Positions 1 to 11,543 are shown, counted from the first letter of the stretch. The stretch: DNA of 64,000 nucleotides from Dipteronia dyeriana (GCA_032871835.1 CM065297.1:16723098-16787097); one strand, 5' to 3'. Notes: generated by a model not told the origin, from the letters alone. A program made the numbers and translations.

Positions 1-977
1 GGCACTGTAAATATGATCGGTGAAGGGATCGGTCATCATCATCAGACGACAGTGACCATCATCATCGTAAACACCATCGTGGAACAATACGCTTACAAGG
101 GTTAGCTCGTGAAACTCAGAGGTAGAAAAAAGAGGAGCTAGAGACAGGTATGACTGTCACTCGACAGCTCAACCATCAGGGAGAGACAGTGGGTCAAAGA
201 GATATTGTGTTACAGAGTCTAACCCGAGAAGTCGAGATTAATAGGCATCAAATGGATGTGCTGATTAGGCGTTATGGACATAATGAGTTGTCTGACGACG
301 ATTCTGATAGCCTTTTCACTAGAGACATTCTACGAACACCATTCCCAGAGAGATTTAGAATGTCGCACGTTGAACAATCCAAAAAGGATACAGATCCCAA
401 GGAGCATGTCAGATGGTATAAGAGCGCTATGGCCCAATATGCCCACAGCAATCCCTTGTTGTGTCTTAACTTCCCACAGACACTCGGGGATGTAGGCTCA
501 AGGTGGTTCAGAAGATTACCCTCGGTGAGTATTGAGAGTTTTGGGGAATTGAGCAGAAGCTTCTTAAGAAAATTCATCGAGAATGTGCACAGGAAAAAAT
601 CAGTGACATATCTTTCTCAACTAAAACAAGGGAAAGTCGAGTCGCTAAAAAAGTACTTGGGAAGATTCGGCCAAGCAGTCTCAGAAATCAGCAGTGCAAA
701 TGATGAAGTAATAATCGCTGCATTCATAAAAAATCCACAGAATGGGCGACTGTCTTTTGACTTAAGCAGAGCTCGTCTAACTAGATATGCATACATTATG
801 GATATGGCAGGAGGATATGCATTGGCTGAAGAAGAAGAGTTAGCAACAGGAGGTTGTTATATGCATGGAGGAAGACCCGAGAAAAAAGACGCCGAGTCAA
901 AGAACCATAAAGGGAAACAAAAGGGAAATAGCAAAGAAAGAAGCAAATATGGGGGAAACGAATGTAGTACTAAATAA
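1..977 (+). pseudogene. Element A gag, capsid region (5' end outside window)
   Basis: The protein packages the retrotransposon RNA. The longest open stretch is 150-977 (275 codons). It holds a retrotransposon gag core, with the diagnostic WYKSAMAQYAHSNPLLCLNFP and SWFRRLP-like stretches followed by FGELSRSFLRKFI and YLGRFGQAVSEI, at about residues 75-190. A basic Lys-rich tail follows. Bases 1-149 are homologous to F 43292-43440, so the coding sequence continues upstream; the ATG at 150 is internal to the original gene, and a stop at 123-125 breaks the frame. Gag identity is clear; the functional start is not in the window. Confidence 0.85.
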
Positions 978-1112
978 ACTAGGGAAACATTTCGAGTAAA
1001 GTACACAAACTACACCCTGTTTAGAAAAAGATAGGACGAGATCCTGGCAATATTGGAAGAAAAGAATCTGGTGAAAGAGCTATACCGGAAATCTCAATTT
1101 GCCTGTTAAGAC

Positions 1113-1361
1113 ATGACAAAGTATTGCAAATTCTACAAAGAGAGCGGGCATGAGACCTCTAAATGTTACCAGCTTAGAGGTCATATAGAAACCTTAATCC
1201 GAGAAGAGCATCTACAATATATTATCTTGAAGAAAGAAGCTCGGAAAGAAACCAAGTCTGGAGATCATGGCTCAGATCAGAACAAAAAGACCAGTTTCGA
1301 GTTGAGTGGAGCAATTCAAACCATCTTTGGAGGACCTTCAACTGGGAGAAGTAACCAATAA
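1113..1361 (+). pseudogene. Element A gag zinc-knuckle segment
   Basis: This 82-codon segment begins with CKFYKESGHETSKCYQL, the C-x-x-(H)-x-x-x-G-H-x-T-x-x-C nucleocapsid knuckle typical of Tat-lineage gag. The usual second ligand (His in CxFH) is Tyr here. It is followed by the IETLIREEHLQYI helix seen after this knuckle in Tat elements. The segment would bind genomic RNA. It is separated from the capsid region by a frame-disrupted stretch (978-1112). In copy F the equivalent DNA is deleted. Confidence 0.75.
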
Positions 1362-1449
1362 CGGACTCAGGAAATCTGAAAAATGGTTGAAGCAAGGCAG
1401 AATTTTGACGTTAATTCAATTGAGCCTGATCTAAAGAGAATAAAGGAAG

Positions 1450-2130
1450 TATGAGACCCAATAGTGTTTACTGAAGCTAATTCACATGGGGTCGACGTCC
1501 GACCAAATGATGCTCTTGTCATTAGCGCCTAGATTGGTCATAGGGAAGTTCGAAGGATACTAGTGGACAACTGTAGCTCAGTAGACATCCTTAGTGTAAC
1601 CGTTTATGATCAGCTGAGATTGGATCGAAAGGACTTGCAACCTTTTCATACCCCACTCAGAGGATTTGGAGGAGTCGAGGTTAGGTCTCTAGGAACGGTA
1701 AAATTGCCCGTGAAAATTTGAGTGGCTCCTTGCTAGAAAACGGTGCTACTTGACTTTGTAGAGGTAGACATGGAGAATTAGCCTTACAATGCCTTACTGG
1801 GTCGACCTTTCCTGAACAAAACAAAGGCAGTAACGGCAACCTACTCCCTGATGATCAAATTCCCGACAGAATGGGGGGCAGGAACGATCAAGGGTTCGCA
1901 AGAAATGGCTAGAAGAGCTGATCTCTCTATTTACAAGGACAAAGATAACATTGAGCACCAAGTGTGTACCCTGACCTAATCGGATTAGACTAAGCAAGTA
2001 GAATCATTGATGTTCGAGTTAGACCCAAGGGAGGAACCTAAAACATCAAAGAATGAGCCAATAGAGGAAGTAGTCTTAAAGAAAGACGAACCGATAAATA
2101 AGGTTAAATCGGAGCTAATTTAGAAGAAAA
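1450..2130 (+). pseudogene. Element A aspartic protease region (broken)
   Basis: The retropepsin-type protease would process Gag-Pol. Reading across stops shows the Tat-family signature: a stretch around 1505-1530 (NDALVISA), then RRILVDNCSSVDIL around 1551-1593, where D-N-C-S stands in place of the usual D-[TN]-G-S active-site loop, then PLRGFGG around 1650 and the ALLGRPFLNK strand near 1793-1820. In-frame stops occur near 1530, 1720 and 1780. The tail (1860-2130) is the acidic linker to RT and matches F 47229-47500. Copy F lacks the protease core because block H replaces it. Confidence 0.7.
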
Positions 2131-2890
2131 GGTCAGGACGGATCTCTTCAATTGCTCAAAGAATTCAAAGATGTATTTGTATGGAGTCATGAAGACATGG
2201 TGGGGATAGACACATGAGTGATATCACATCACTTGGATGTGGATCCGAGTGTAAAGCCTGTAATTTAAAAAAAAATCTTTTAACCTTGAAAGTAGTCAGA
2301 CAATCAAGTAGGAGGTAGAGAAGTTGCTCACTGTAGGATCAATTAGAGTATCCACAGTGGCTAGCGAATATGGTGTTGGTCCAGAAGAAAAATGGTCAAT
2401 GGAGAGAATGTGCGTGGATTTCACAGATTTGAACAAAGCCTGCCTAAAGGATAGTTTTCCATTTCCCAGAATATACCAGTTGGTCGATGCTACATCAGGT
2501 CATAAACAGCTTAATTTCATGGATAACTATTCAGGATATAACTAGATCAGGATGAACAAAGCAAATGAAGATAAAACGGCATTCACAACCTGACCAGAGT
2601 CTATACTGCTACACAGTGATGCCCTTTGGGCTAAAAAATACTGGGGCCACATATCAAAGACTGGTTAACAGAATTTTCGCTCGCCAAATAGGAAAAAACG
2701 TGGAAGTCTACATTGACGATATGTTAATAAAAAGTATCACGTCAACCAAGCATATTTCTAACTTACGCAAAACATTTGATGTCCTGAGGAGATACCAGAT
2801 GAAGTTAAATCTGAGTAAATACCTATTCGGGGTTCTTCTAGAAGATTCCTCGGTTTCCAAGTTTACCAGAAAGAGATCGAAGTAAATCTC
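2131..2890 (+). pseudogene. Element A reverse transcriptase (broken)
   Basis: The RNA-dependent DNA polymerase of a gypsy element. Visible motifs are WSMERMCVDFTDLNKACLKD (about 2393-2455), SFPFPRIYQLVD, the FMDNYSGYN strand carrying the first catalytic Asp (about 2515-2541), MPFGLKNTGATYQRLVN (about 2619-2670), and VYIDDMLIKS with the YIDD catalytic pair at 2708-2719, followed by the thumb start HISNLRKTFDVLRRYQMKLN. The second motif is cut by a stop at 2542-2544 with a frame change to 2565. Catalytic residues survive, but the frame is broken at least twice. Confidence 0.85.
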
Positions 2891-3537
2891 GAGAAGATTA
2901 AAGCTCTCGAAGAAATGATTTCTCTAAGAACCTTAAAGGAGGTGCAACGCCTGACGGGATGCCTAGCATCCCTCGACAGATTCATTTCGAAAGCCACGGA
3001 CAGATGTGTACCTGTTTTCAAAATAATCAAAAAGAGGAAGAGACTCGAATGGAATGCAGAATGTGAACAGGCATTTCAGAAGATAAAAGAATACTTAGGA
3101 CAAGCACCCATCCTCTCGAAACCAAAGAAAGGTGAAGTACTTTATCTGTACTTGTCTCTTACAGAATTAGTTGTAAACTCGGTCCTAGACAGAATAGAGG
3201 ATGGAATACAAAGGCTAGTATACTATATTAGCAAGGCTTTTCTTCCGGCTGAAACTAGATATTCTCAGGTAGAAAAGATGGCTTTAGTATTAGTTTTGAC
3301 AGCAAGGAAGCTGAGGCTGTATTTTCAGGCACATGCAATCAAGGTATTCACCGACTGCCCGCTTACGTAAATTTTGCACAAACCTGAGATTTCGGGGAGA
3401 TTAACCAAATATGCAATCGAACTGAGTGAATTCGATATTAAATATGAGCCTAGGACATCACTCAAGGGCCAAACAGTGACGAATTTTGTAGCAGAGTTCA
3501 CAGAGCCCGATCTAGATGAAAAAAGAATGTTGGGTAG
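2891..3537 (+). pseudogene. Element A RNase H (first, gypsy-type) and connection
   Basis: This region would degrade the RNA strand of RNA:DNA hybrids. It begins with the RT connection (LKEVQRLTGCLASLDRFISKATDR), then LEWNAECEQAFQKIKEYL, and the gypsy RNase H core including LYLSLTELVVNSVL and VYYISKAFLPAETRYSQVEKMAL (about 3145-3290), ending with IKVFTDCPL (about 3335-3363). A TAA stop at 3367-3369 interrupts the usual strand before HKPEISGRL. The downstream linker to about 3537 matches copy F. Classical gypsy RNase H is confident; activity is not expected. Confidence 0.8.
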
Positions 3538-3925
3538 AAGCTTCTCATGGAAATTATATGTTGACGGCTCCTCGAACACTCATGACAGCGGGGCAAGGAT
3601 CGTGGTATACACCTTAAAAGAAGATGACGTTGAATGTACCATGAGATTCGACTTCAAAGCAACAAAAAACCAAGCAGAATACGAGACACTACTGGTAGGG
3701 CTTAGAGTTTGCGTCGCACTCGGAGCAGATGGGGTTGAGATATTCAGCGACTCATAGGTAGTCGTCAACCAAATCCTAGATGAATATCAGGCCAGAGATG
3801 AAAGTATGATGGCTTACTTAGGCATAGCAAAACAATTCCTTCAACGGTTCAAAGAATATAGGATTGTCCAGATCCCTTAGGAAAAAAAATAAAAAAGCAG
3901 ATGCTTTGTCCAAGCTAGCATCGAC
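3538..3925 (+). pseudogene. Element A second RNase H (aRNH), Tat hallmark
   Basis: A second RNase H of the archaeal/plant type follows the first, which is diagnostic for the dual-RNase-H Tat lineage. Visible catalytic positions are Asp in LYVDGSSNTHDSGA (about 3553-3590), Glu in NQAEYETLLVGL (about 3669-3700), Asp in EIFSDS (about 3740-3757) and the terminal Asp in KKADALSKLAS (about 3894-3925). A TAG at 3757-3759 directly after the third Asp and another near 3880 break the frame. The domain lies between RNase H and integrase as expected. Confidence 0.8.
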
Positions 3926-5274
3926 AATAACCACAATCAGACCAAAGAATATCCCTGTCGCACATCTTCTTAGGCCAAGTATAGCTGAGCCAAAAGAATT
4001 TGAAGTTTCAAAAATTCGAACACCACCAGACGGTTGGATGACTAAGCTAAAAAGGTACTTGGAAGAGGATGTACTCCCGGAAGACCCCTTGGAGGCAAAA
4101 CACATCAGGTACAGGTCAGCTAGGTATACTATAATTGGAGGAGAGTTATATAAAAGGGGATTTTCCCGAACGCTCCAAAGATGCGTATCAGAGGAAGATG
4201 CACACCAGATATTAAAGGAAATCCATAGTGGCGTGTGTGGAAACCATACAGGAGGCAAAATCTTAGCACACAAAGTACTCAAGCAAGGTTTTTACTGGCC
4301 TTCTTTGTTCTCTGATGCACAACGATGTTCAGAAAGTTGCAATGCTTGCCAAAGAATCGCCAATGACATTTGGCAACCCCCTAAACACCTCAGAAGTCTC
4401 ACATTCCCATGGCCATTTGCCATTTGGGGCTTGGACTTAATTGGTCCATGCCAGCAGAAACAGGGGGTGGATCAAAGCATGCGATTGTGGATGTTGATTA
4501 TTTCATTAAGTGGGTGGAAGCTGAAACATTAGTGCACATCATAGAAGAAAACACCACAAACTTTGTGAAGAAGAACATACTCTACAGGTTTGGACTCCCG
4601 AATACTATTATTACTGATAACGACACCTAATTTGACAATAAAAAATTCAGGCAATTGTGTAGCGAGTACCAGATTTTAAATTATTATGCTACACCTGCTC
4701 ACCCTCAAACAAATGGACAAACCAAAGCAGTGAACAAATTCATCAAGCACAGCTTAAAGCAAAGCTGGATGCCAAAAAGGTCTGTTGGGTTGAAAAACTT
4801 CCTGAAGTATTACGGGCTTATCGGACAACGACAAGAACTTCTACAGTAGAAACACCGTTTTCTTTGGCATTCGAAACATAAGCCATCATCTCGACAGAAA
4901 TATCATATATGTCGCCTAGATTCAGGTTATATAATGAAGATCATAATACTGATATGTTGTTACAAAGCCTGGATGAGTTAGAAGAAAAAAGGGAGAAATC
5001 GTGAGTGCGAAATACGGCATATCAGTAAAGAGTGGCTAGGTACTACATTTCTCATGTGCCGGTTAGGAAGTTTCGAATAGGAGACCTAGTGCTCAGAAGA
5101 GTATCATTGAACACAAAAGATAAGGTCACGGGTTTGCTAGCTCATAAATGGGAAGGCCCTTACAAAATTGAAGGAATTGTCGGATATGGAGCATATTGGA
5201 TTGCCGGACCAGATGGAGAGGTTTTACCTCGACCATGCAACGCTCAATACCTAAAGATTTTTTATCCTTGAAAT
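3926..5274 (+). pseudogene. Element A integrase (broken; catalytic Glu replaced)
   Basis: The enzyme would insert the cDNA into the genome. The N-terminal H-H-C-C zinc motif is intact in the stretch holding HQILKEIHSGVCGNH and CSESCNACQRI (about 4203-4365). The core shows the first Asp in FAIWGLDLIGP (about 4417-4450) and the second Asp in TIITDNDT (about 4606-4629), but the third position reads NGQTKAVNKF where copy F has NGQAEAVNK, so the catalytic Glu is Lys in A (about 4711-4740). A frameshift near 4450 and a stop in the core separate the pieces. The C-terminal part (5032-5271) has WEGPYKIEGIVGYGAYWI and ends in YLKIFYP, the normal end of Tat pol. Confidence 0.85.
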
Positions 5275-6055
5275 TCCCTAATTTTAGGCTTTATTTTTTT
5301 TAGTTAGGATGTTTTTAGTAATTTCTTCTTAGAAATCTTTTTGAGATTTTTTTTCCATATTTTGTTAGTTTTGTAGAATTATAAATAAAAACCCAACACT
5401 GGATTCCCAAAAATATGAGCCTATGGTAATAAGAACATATGACTAAAGAATGGACATACGATAAAATGCTTAGGGCCTTTAATTTGGCAAAAATCTCGAA
5501 TGAACGGAGAATCTCAAAAGAGCATGTCGGTCGAGCAAGGTCAACTAAGACCTTAGCCAAAAGGCAAACCAGATGCACCGGATTCTAGAAAATGGCTCAG
5601 AGCACCGTCGGGTAAATCCCGGTGAGTAGCACAACTATGTTAAGCAATCCATAGCTTAATGGTTCGGCAAACCCTTGCACAAACAAAACTAGGAGACGTC
5701 TTCAGTGACATACGTAAGGATCCAAACGTATGATCGTGGCGAGCCTCGATACAATTTAGATAGCAACCGAGTACGAAATACAAGTGCAAATTCATTTGCC
5801 TTCATTTCAAGATTACTCGATTAATAATATTAATCAGTTAATAAGATACTTGGCATTTAAAAAAAACGAGTTGAAGTTACTCAGATAATGATATCAACCA
5901 GTTAAATAAGATTCTTGGCGTAGCCAGTTAATAAGATACTTGGTGTTTTAAGTTTTAACCTTCAGCATTTCAACATTCGTAAGAAAAAATTCACGGTAAA
6001 AAGCAATTACAGAAATATAGATTTTTATTAACTATACAAATTTTTATAAGGTCAC
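5275..6055. other. Element A spacer between pol and antisense gene
   Basis: About 780 bases without coding sense on either strand. It matches F 50630-51395 almost throughout, so it is a conserved non-coding part of the family. It holds a GTCGGGTAAATCCCGGTGAG-like stretch near 5605 and a cluster of repeats of CCAGTTAATAAGATACTTGG at 5830-5950. It separates two convergent transcription units (pol on +, antisense gene on -), so the polyadenylation signals of both probably lie here; I cannot define them. Confidence 0.7.
5833..5953. repeat. Degenerate repeats of CCAGTTAATAAGATACTTGG in the Tat spacer
   Basis: Three copies are visible in A: ATCAGTTAATAAGATACTTGG (about 5834), ACCAGTTAAATAAGATTCTTGG (about 5899) and GCCAGTTAATAAGATACTTGG (about 5922). 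Copy F has two copies (about 51199 and 51249). The spacing differs (about 50-65 and 23 bases), so these are short direct repeats rather than one tandem satellite. Confidence 0.75.
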
Positions 6056-6911
6056 CTAAGGTGGTGCCGAGGATTTAGAGCTCATGCCGATGCTCGGATC
6101 AGGAACCATCTCATATTCACAAAGAAGACTTTCGTTCGAAGGCCAAGCAATTGTGTAAAACATATCATCCATCCACTCGCTATAATCATTTCCGGGGACC
6201 GGTCTAACATCAGGCTTCGACCCGTCCACCCCAGCTTCCTGACTGGAATAAAAAGTTGTAAGAGAATACTCGGCTGGAACCTCCAGATGCTTAGGATGGG
6301 ATTCTTTACCTTGGCTTTGACAATAAGCTCTCCACTCCCTCATCTGAGTTCGAAGAGACTCCAAGGATCGATCAACATGATTTTTGATTGATAATTCCCA
6401 ATTGGCTCGACCTTTTTCAGTCACCAGTTTTTTACCTTAAAGAACTCGCCACCTGAAACCAACCCCCATTGGAACTCCCTAAGGAGTAGAGCATCATAAG
6501 CTGAAGATCTTTTAAAGCGATCAACCCCTTGAACTTTAAGTTCCAGCCTGACTTCCTTCGAGAGGGATTCGATTGTCAGAGCTTGGCGCTTAAGATATTT
6601 GATTTTGCCTTCAAAAGATGACAATGCTTTTTCCGCCTCCTGTTCAGCCCGAAGCATTAACTCATGGGCATCAAAGAGCAAGTCTTGTAAAGACCTAGCC
6701 TTCTCCTCCGCAGTTGAGGTCCTCTCCTCTGCCTCCACCTGTTTCGCTAAACAACGATCGGTGAACTCCTGTGCAGAACTCGCCTCCCTTTGATAGGCCG
6801 CCTTAATCTGAGCACAATTATCCTCACTCTCCTTTAATTGAGCTTCCAAACGCCTTAACCCATCAGCTTGGTGTGTTACATCTGAATAGCCTCAACAAAC
6901 TCAGCAACCAC
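6056..6911 (-). pseudogene. Element A antisense gene, exon 3 (coiled-coil C-terminal part)
   Basis: Minus-strand coding sequence. Exon 3 begins at 6911 straight after a CTCTGCAG acceptor, with VVAEFVEAIQ, then long Glu/Lys/Ala-rich helical sequence (about 6400-6850, for example KQVEAEERTSTAEEKARSLQ) that looks like a coiled coil, then a conserved tail ending SKSSAPP and TAG at 6056-6058. The ten codons after the acceptor are frame-broken in A but open in F (VVAEFAKAIQKQQHQ), and a second frameshift lies near 6424. The N-terminal exons are at 32865-34868. The family is the putative gypsy-type antisense protein of Tat elements; its role is unknown. Confidence 0.75.
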
Positions 6912-6933
6912 CTGCAGAGAAATTGGTTAAAGA

Positions 6934-8815
6934 AGTTGGAACCCCGTTCACCGGTTATGCAGCAGAACTAGGTTTTAAATTTTTTAATACAGATCATAAT
7001 CTGTATCTGGGACCAGTGAACTTGGGATCGTAATTATTTTTAGGAACTAATACATACATAAACACAGGAAATTGAAATCGATATAATCAGAAGAATAAAA
7101 TCTTACCAACGTTTGGAGGCTCCTTCACTTTACGATATGCTCCTGTTTGAACCACTTGATCTTCCTCGCTATCTTCCGGGACTGGTAACTGCGTGTGGGC
7201 ACATCACGGTCTCAGAAACTTGAATGGAGGATGTAGAGAGAGTTGAAGAAACTCTTTCTTCTATGTGTTTTAAAAACACACAAATCATGAAACAAGATAT
7301 ATATATATATATATTTTTTTTGTCTTGTTTCACGCACCAAAAAAAAAATAAAATTGCATCTCATGCTAATTCTATTTTTTTTTGCACGTTTTTTTGTGTT
7401 CTCTTTTATATATATATATCCTTGTTGTATCCTATACAAACACTTATACATGTGCACACAACAATTTGCATCCAATGCAATTTCTTGTATTATAAATGAT
7501 ATATATATATATATATATATATTAATTATCCTGTTCAAATATATCTAATATATTAAAAGTGATAATTAGTATTTTAAATTTAAACTTAAATTCAAATACT
7601 TAGATAAATGATTTAGTAAAATAAAATAATCCTATTATTTTATCTTCACCTAAATCCATATATCAACTAACACCCTCAAATTAATAGTTAATTAGTAATT
7701 CATAATTATTAATATAATTAAATAATCTAATTATTTAATTAATTTAACTATTAACATTCGTTAATTAAATAATCTCATTATTCAATTAATTCCCGAATAT
7801 ATATGTGTCACTTTTGTAACACAATTAATTGGACAATTCAAATAATTAACCGTGACCCTTATTACCTAAATCGATCGGGATAACAAGGGGACCTAATGGA
7901 CCCACAGTATTTTGAACTCCAATAATCCCTGGAATCATTAATTAAACTCTTTAATTAATATTCCTTGAATATTAACTCTGGTGTTATTCCACTAAAAATC
8001 CGAAACTGTACTCTCTCAACTGCAGACGTTTTTACACAGACCGATACAACCCGGTGTCCATCGATATAGCTATTACACATGGTGTGATCCTCCATAGTAG
8101 TTCATAATTAGAGCTGGGTCATAATGTCCGTTATACTCCTCTAATTACATATATCCTTTAAGTACAGTTGATTCTCTAATGGACAATAAATCCTATTTCC
8201 TTACAGAATTAGGAGGTCGCTCATATTATCCATGCCCCAAATCAACCCTTAAGGGAACTACCATTTACTTCTCACAAGAAGGAGTGGATTCTACTATTAT
8301 GTACAAACCTTCCCAGCCATAAGCCACATCACAATCCTAACATATAGAGCATATTGATCGGGAACAACATCTGACCTCACCAATGGTATATCAAAGACCA
8401 CGATCAACCTGAAGGAGTAGATAAGACACTTAGGATTAAGGTCACCCACATATAGCCATCATTAGTTGATATATATGAATCTCGTCGATAAACGAATCTT
8501 GGTGAGAGATTCGTATAGATCATGGCCCAGTCCTATATGATTACATCATACAAAGTGCCTCCATTTCCATATCTCATATGAATGATTTAGGATAGAATCA
8601 CCGTACATTACGGAATGTACCGCATCTATAGATTAACCACAAATAAAGTACCCAGCTTTATTTGCTATCTATGGACTCTTTAGATTGCACGTCTTTACTA
8701 TATCCATCTGTATATGACACTCATATACATAGTTCGAGATTACATCTGACAATCTTGGATGTTAAATATATATGCATAAGTTACAATTTACACCTTTACG
8801 GCATAAACCCCAACA
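6934..8815 (-). repeat. Element B 3' LTR (complete, about 1.88 kb)
   Basis: The + strand runs from GTTGGAACCCCGTTCACC to ATAAACCCCAACA. It matches the three segments of the right LTR (13871-15077, 25031-25465, 32567-32811) and the fragments at 42152-42836, 45850-47151 and 55834-56097. It contains TA microsatellites at about 7300-7320 and 7499-7522. Relative to the right LTR it lacks about 60 bases near its minus-strand start (present at 32710-32790). Short open frames inside it are not genes. Confidence 0.9.
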
Positions 8816-8831
8816 ATCTCCCACTTGCACT
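8816..8831 (-). promoter_or_regulatory. Element B polypurine tract
   Basis: On the minus strand the bases just upstream of the 3' LTR read GTGCAAGTGGGAGAT, directly followed by the LTR start TGTTGGGG. This is the usual copia second-strand primer site. Confidence 0.8.
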
Positions 8832-8859
8832 AAATCATGTGAGGCATGTCTTTTAACCC

Positions 8860-9352
8860 TAGACCATCTAGGTGACTCGAAAACACTTTAGCCGGTAAGG
8901 TCTTTGTAAATAGATCAACATGATTGTCTTGTGAGGCTATCTTGGTGACGATCACATCTCCTCTCTACACTATCTCTGTAATGAGATTATACTTTCTCTT
9001 TATATGCTTCCCTCTATTGTGGCTTATTGGTTGTTTGGAATTAGCCACAACACCACTGTTATCACAATAAAGTGTGATGGACCTATCCATGTCTGGAACA
9101 ATTTCCAGATCACTCAAGAACTTACGGAGCCAACATCCTTTTTAACAGCTTCACAATCGGCTACATATTAGACTTCCATAGTGGAGTCAACAATGCAATA
9201 TTGCTTGATACTTCTCCACATAATGGTTCCACCACCTAGGGTGAATACTGATCCAGACATGGATTTCCTAGAATCCATATCTGACTGAAAATCTGAATCC
9301 GTGTATCCTAATAGGATCAAATCCTATCTAGAATACACTAACATATAACTTC
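8860..9352 (-). pseudogene. Element B RNase H remnant
   Basis: Downstream of the RT in minus-strand order, broken frames carry RNase H-like pieces (a TPLWKSNM-type stretch near 9180 and a histidine/LL stretch near 9060 that fits the usual D-N-S-G-V-V region). Many stops interrupt it. The identification rests mostly on its position between RT and PPT. Confidence 0.5.
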
Positions 9353-10262
9353 TCATTTTTCGAAGTACTTGAGAATAGTCTTGACAACAATCCAGTGATC
9401 CAATCTTCGGTTGGACTGGTATTTGCTGACTACTCCTACTGTATGGCAGATGTCCAGTCTCGTGCATAACATAGCATACATAAGACTACCTACTGCCGAA
9501 GCATATGGTACACGTCTCATATCCTCAACTTCTTGAGGTGTCTTAGGAAACTGTTCCTTAGACAAGTGAACTCCATGCCTGGAAGGTAAATTGCCTTTCT
9601 TGGAGTTCTGCATCAAAAATTGCACAAGAATCTTGTCAATATATGATGCCTTAGACAATGCTATGAGTTTGTTCTTACGATCCCTTATAAGTTGGATCCC
9701 CTCCCAAATCTTTTATTTAGAATTGGATAGCTAGCCAGCCCTTTACATCAGACAACACTCCCACATCATTCCTAATGAGTAGGATATCATCTACGTATAG
9801 GACCAAGAAAACTACTTTCTTATCAATGATGCGCTTGTAGACACAAGGCTCATCGACGTTCTGCTCTAATACCTAGGTTTTGATCACATCATCAAACCTA
9901 ATGTTCCAAGATCTAGATGCTTGTTTAAGTCCATAAATTGACCTTTGCAGCTTGCAAACCTTTTGCTCTTGATCTGGAGACACGAATCCCCCTGGTTGCA
10001 TCATATTGATGCTCTTATCAAGATTGCCATTCAAGAATGCAGTCTTGACGTCCATTTGCCAAATTTCGTAATCAAAATAGGCAGCAATGGATAAGAAAAT
10101 CCTAATAGACTTAAACATGGCTACTGGTGAGAAGGTCTCTTCATAATCGATCCCCTCTTTCTGGTATAACCCTTGGCCACTAGCCTTGCCTTGAAGGTCT
10201 CTACCTTCCCATCTACTCCTCTTTTTCTCTTGTAGATCCACTTACACCCTATGGGTTTTACC
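9353..10262 (-). pseudogene. Element B reverse transcriptase (broken)
   Basis: Minus-strand copia RT. It begins with PIGCKWIYKRKRG and FKARLVAKGYT (about 10160-10262), then GIDYEETFSPVAMFKSIRIF, the strand IWQMDVKTAFLNGNLD with a catalytic Asp (about 10020-10065), KQASRSWNIRFDDVI, and after several stops a thumb/connection segment VPYASAVGSLMYAMLCTRLDICHTVGVVS (about 9420-9520). The region that should hold the YVDD pair (about 9780-9830) is out of frame and degraded. Family identity is clear; the copy is dead. Confidence 0.8.
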
Positions 10263-10285
10263 CCATCCGGTAAGTCTATAAGATC

Positions 10286-11543
10286 CTAGACTGAGTTAGA
10301 GTACATGGACTCCATCTCGAGATTTATGGCTTTAAGCCATTCCTCTTTATTTGTATCTTCCATTGCATTCTTAAATGTCAACGGATCATCCACACTATCA
10401 GCAGAGACAACACATTGTCCTTCACCTATACCTAAATAGCGTTCAGGTTGTCTCACAACCCTCTCACTACGTCTAGTTGGTAGTGTATCCTGATCAGGAA
10501 CCATCTGTCTCTCAGATGTTTTTGGATCAACAACTTTTGTTGATGAAACACTAGTCTCACCAGGCTCCAACTCTTTTAATAAAATCTTGGAACAAGGTTT
10601 ATGGTCACTAATGTAATTGTCCTCAAGAAACGTTGCATTTTATCGATACAAATACTTTGTTGTCTTCGGGACTATAGAAGTGTCCACCTTTGGCCTACTT
10701 GGAGTTGGAGTCTAGCTTTCCAGTTCTGTTCTTCAGCACGTGTGCTGGACACCCCCATATGTGGAAATGTCGCAAACTAGCTTTACGACCATTCCACAAC
10801 TCTAAGGGAGTCTTAGGAACAGATTTGGATGGCACTACATTCAAAATTTATACCGCTGTTTGTAACGCATATCCCTAAAAGGAATTTGGTAATGATGAGA
10901 AACTAATCATAGATCTTATCGTTTCCATTAGGGTTCTATTTCTCCTCTCTGCTACACCATTTTGCTGAGGTGTACTTGGAGCTGTGAGTTGGGAAACTAT
11001 CCCATGCTCAACCATGAAGTTTTCAAAACCTTGGTCAATGTACTCACCTCCATGATCCGATCGTAGTGACTTGATAGTCCTACCTAATTGATTCTCAACT
11101 TCAACTCAAAATTCTTTAAACTTTTCAAATGTTTCCGATTTTTGTTGCATCAGGTAGACGTATCCGTATCTTGAGTAGTCATCTATAAAAGTGACATAAT
11201 ACTCATAACCACCCCTAACTTTAATATTCATCGATCCATATACGTCTGTATGTATAATCTTTAGCGGTTCTTTAGCTCTAAGCCCTTTTCCAGTAAAAGG
11301 TCTCTTAGTCATCTTACCTTCCAGACAAGATCTGCAGATAGGTAAAGTGCCAACCTTTAACTTGATGAAAAGTCCGCTTTTTACTAATCTGTCTATCTGG
11401 TCAAGGTTGATATGACCAAGCCTTAGATGCAGAAGATACGTGTCATTATCTGGAGAAATCTTATGTCGTTTAGTTTTTGGTTTTTCAACCTTAAACATTT
11501 CGGTGTTGAGCAGTGTAGTATGTATTAACGATCTTAACACATA
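10286..11543 (-). pseudogene. Element B integrase and linker (broken)
   Basis: Minus-strand integrase. The N-terminal zinc site is H-L-R-L-G-H ... C-R-S-C in HLRLGHINLDQIDRL and ICRSCLEGKMTKRPF (about 11310-11430). The first catalytic Asp is in IIHTDVYGSMN (about 11220-11255), the second in a SLRSDHGGEYI stretch (about 11040-11075) and the Glu in a PQQNGVAERRN stretch (about 10935-10975). A stop at 11104-11106 and others downstream cut the frame. The linker to RT (10286-10570) includes TRRSERVVRQPERYLG, typical of the copia integrase-RT spacer. Confidence 0.8.

Larger units (their letters stand above)
1..6933 (+). mobile_element. Element A, left part: Tat-type Ty3/gypsy retrotransposon (5' end outside window)
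   Basis: This part carries gag, protease, RT, RNase H, a second RNase H and integrase in that order (gypsy order, integrase after RNase H), then a spacer and the 3' exon of an antisense gene. A second RNase H plus an antisense ORF downstream of pol is the architecture known for the plant Tat lineage. The element is cut at 6933/6934 by copia element B and resumes at 32812, with AAAGA at 6929-6933 and again at 32812-32816. Element F (42837-55833) is a second copy and matches it along most of its length. The 5' LTR, leader and gag start lie before base 1. All coding parts are interrupted by stops and frameshifts. Confidence 0.9.

Noticed and set aside
7212..7548. Small frames with Tyr-Ile repeats
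   Set aside because: They translate TA microsatellites in the B LTR.
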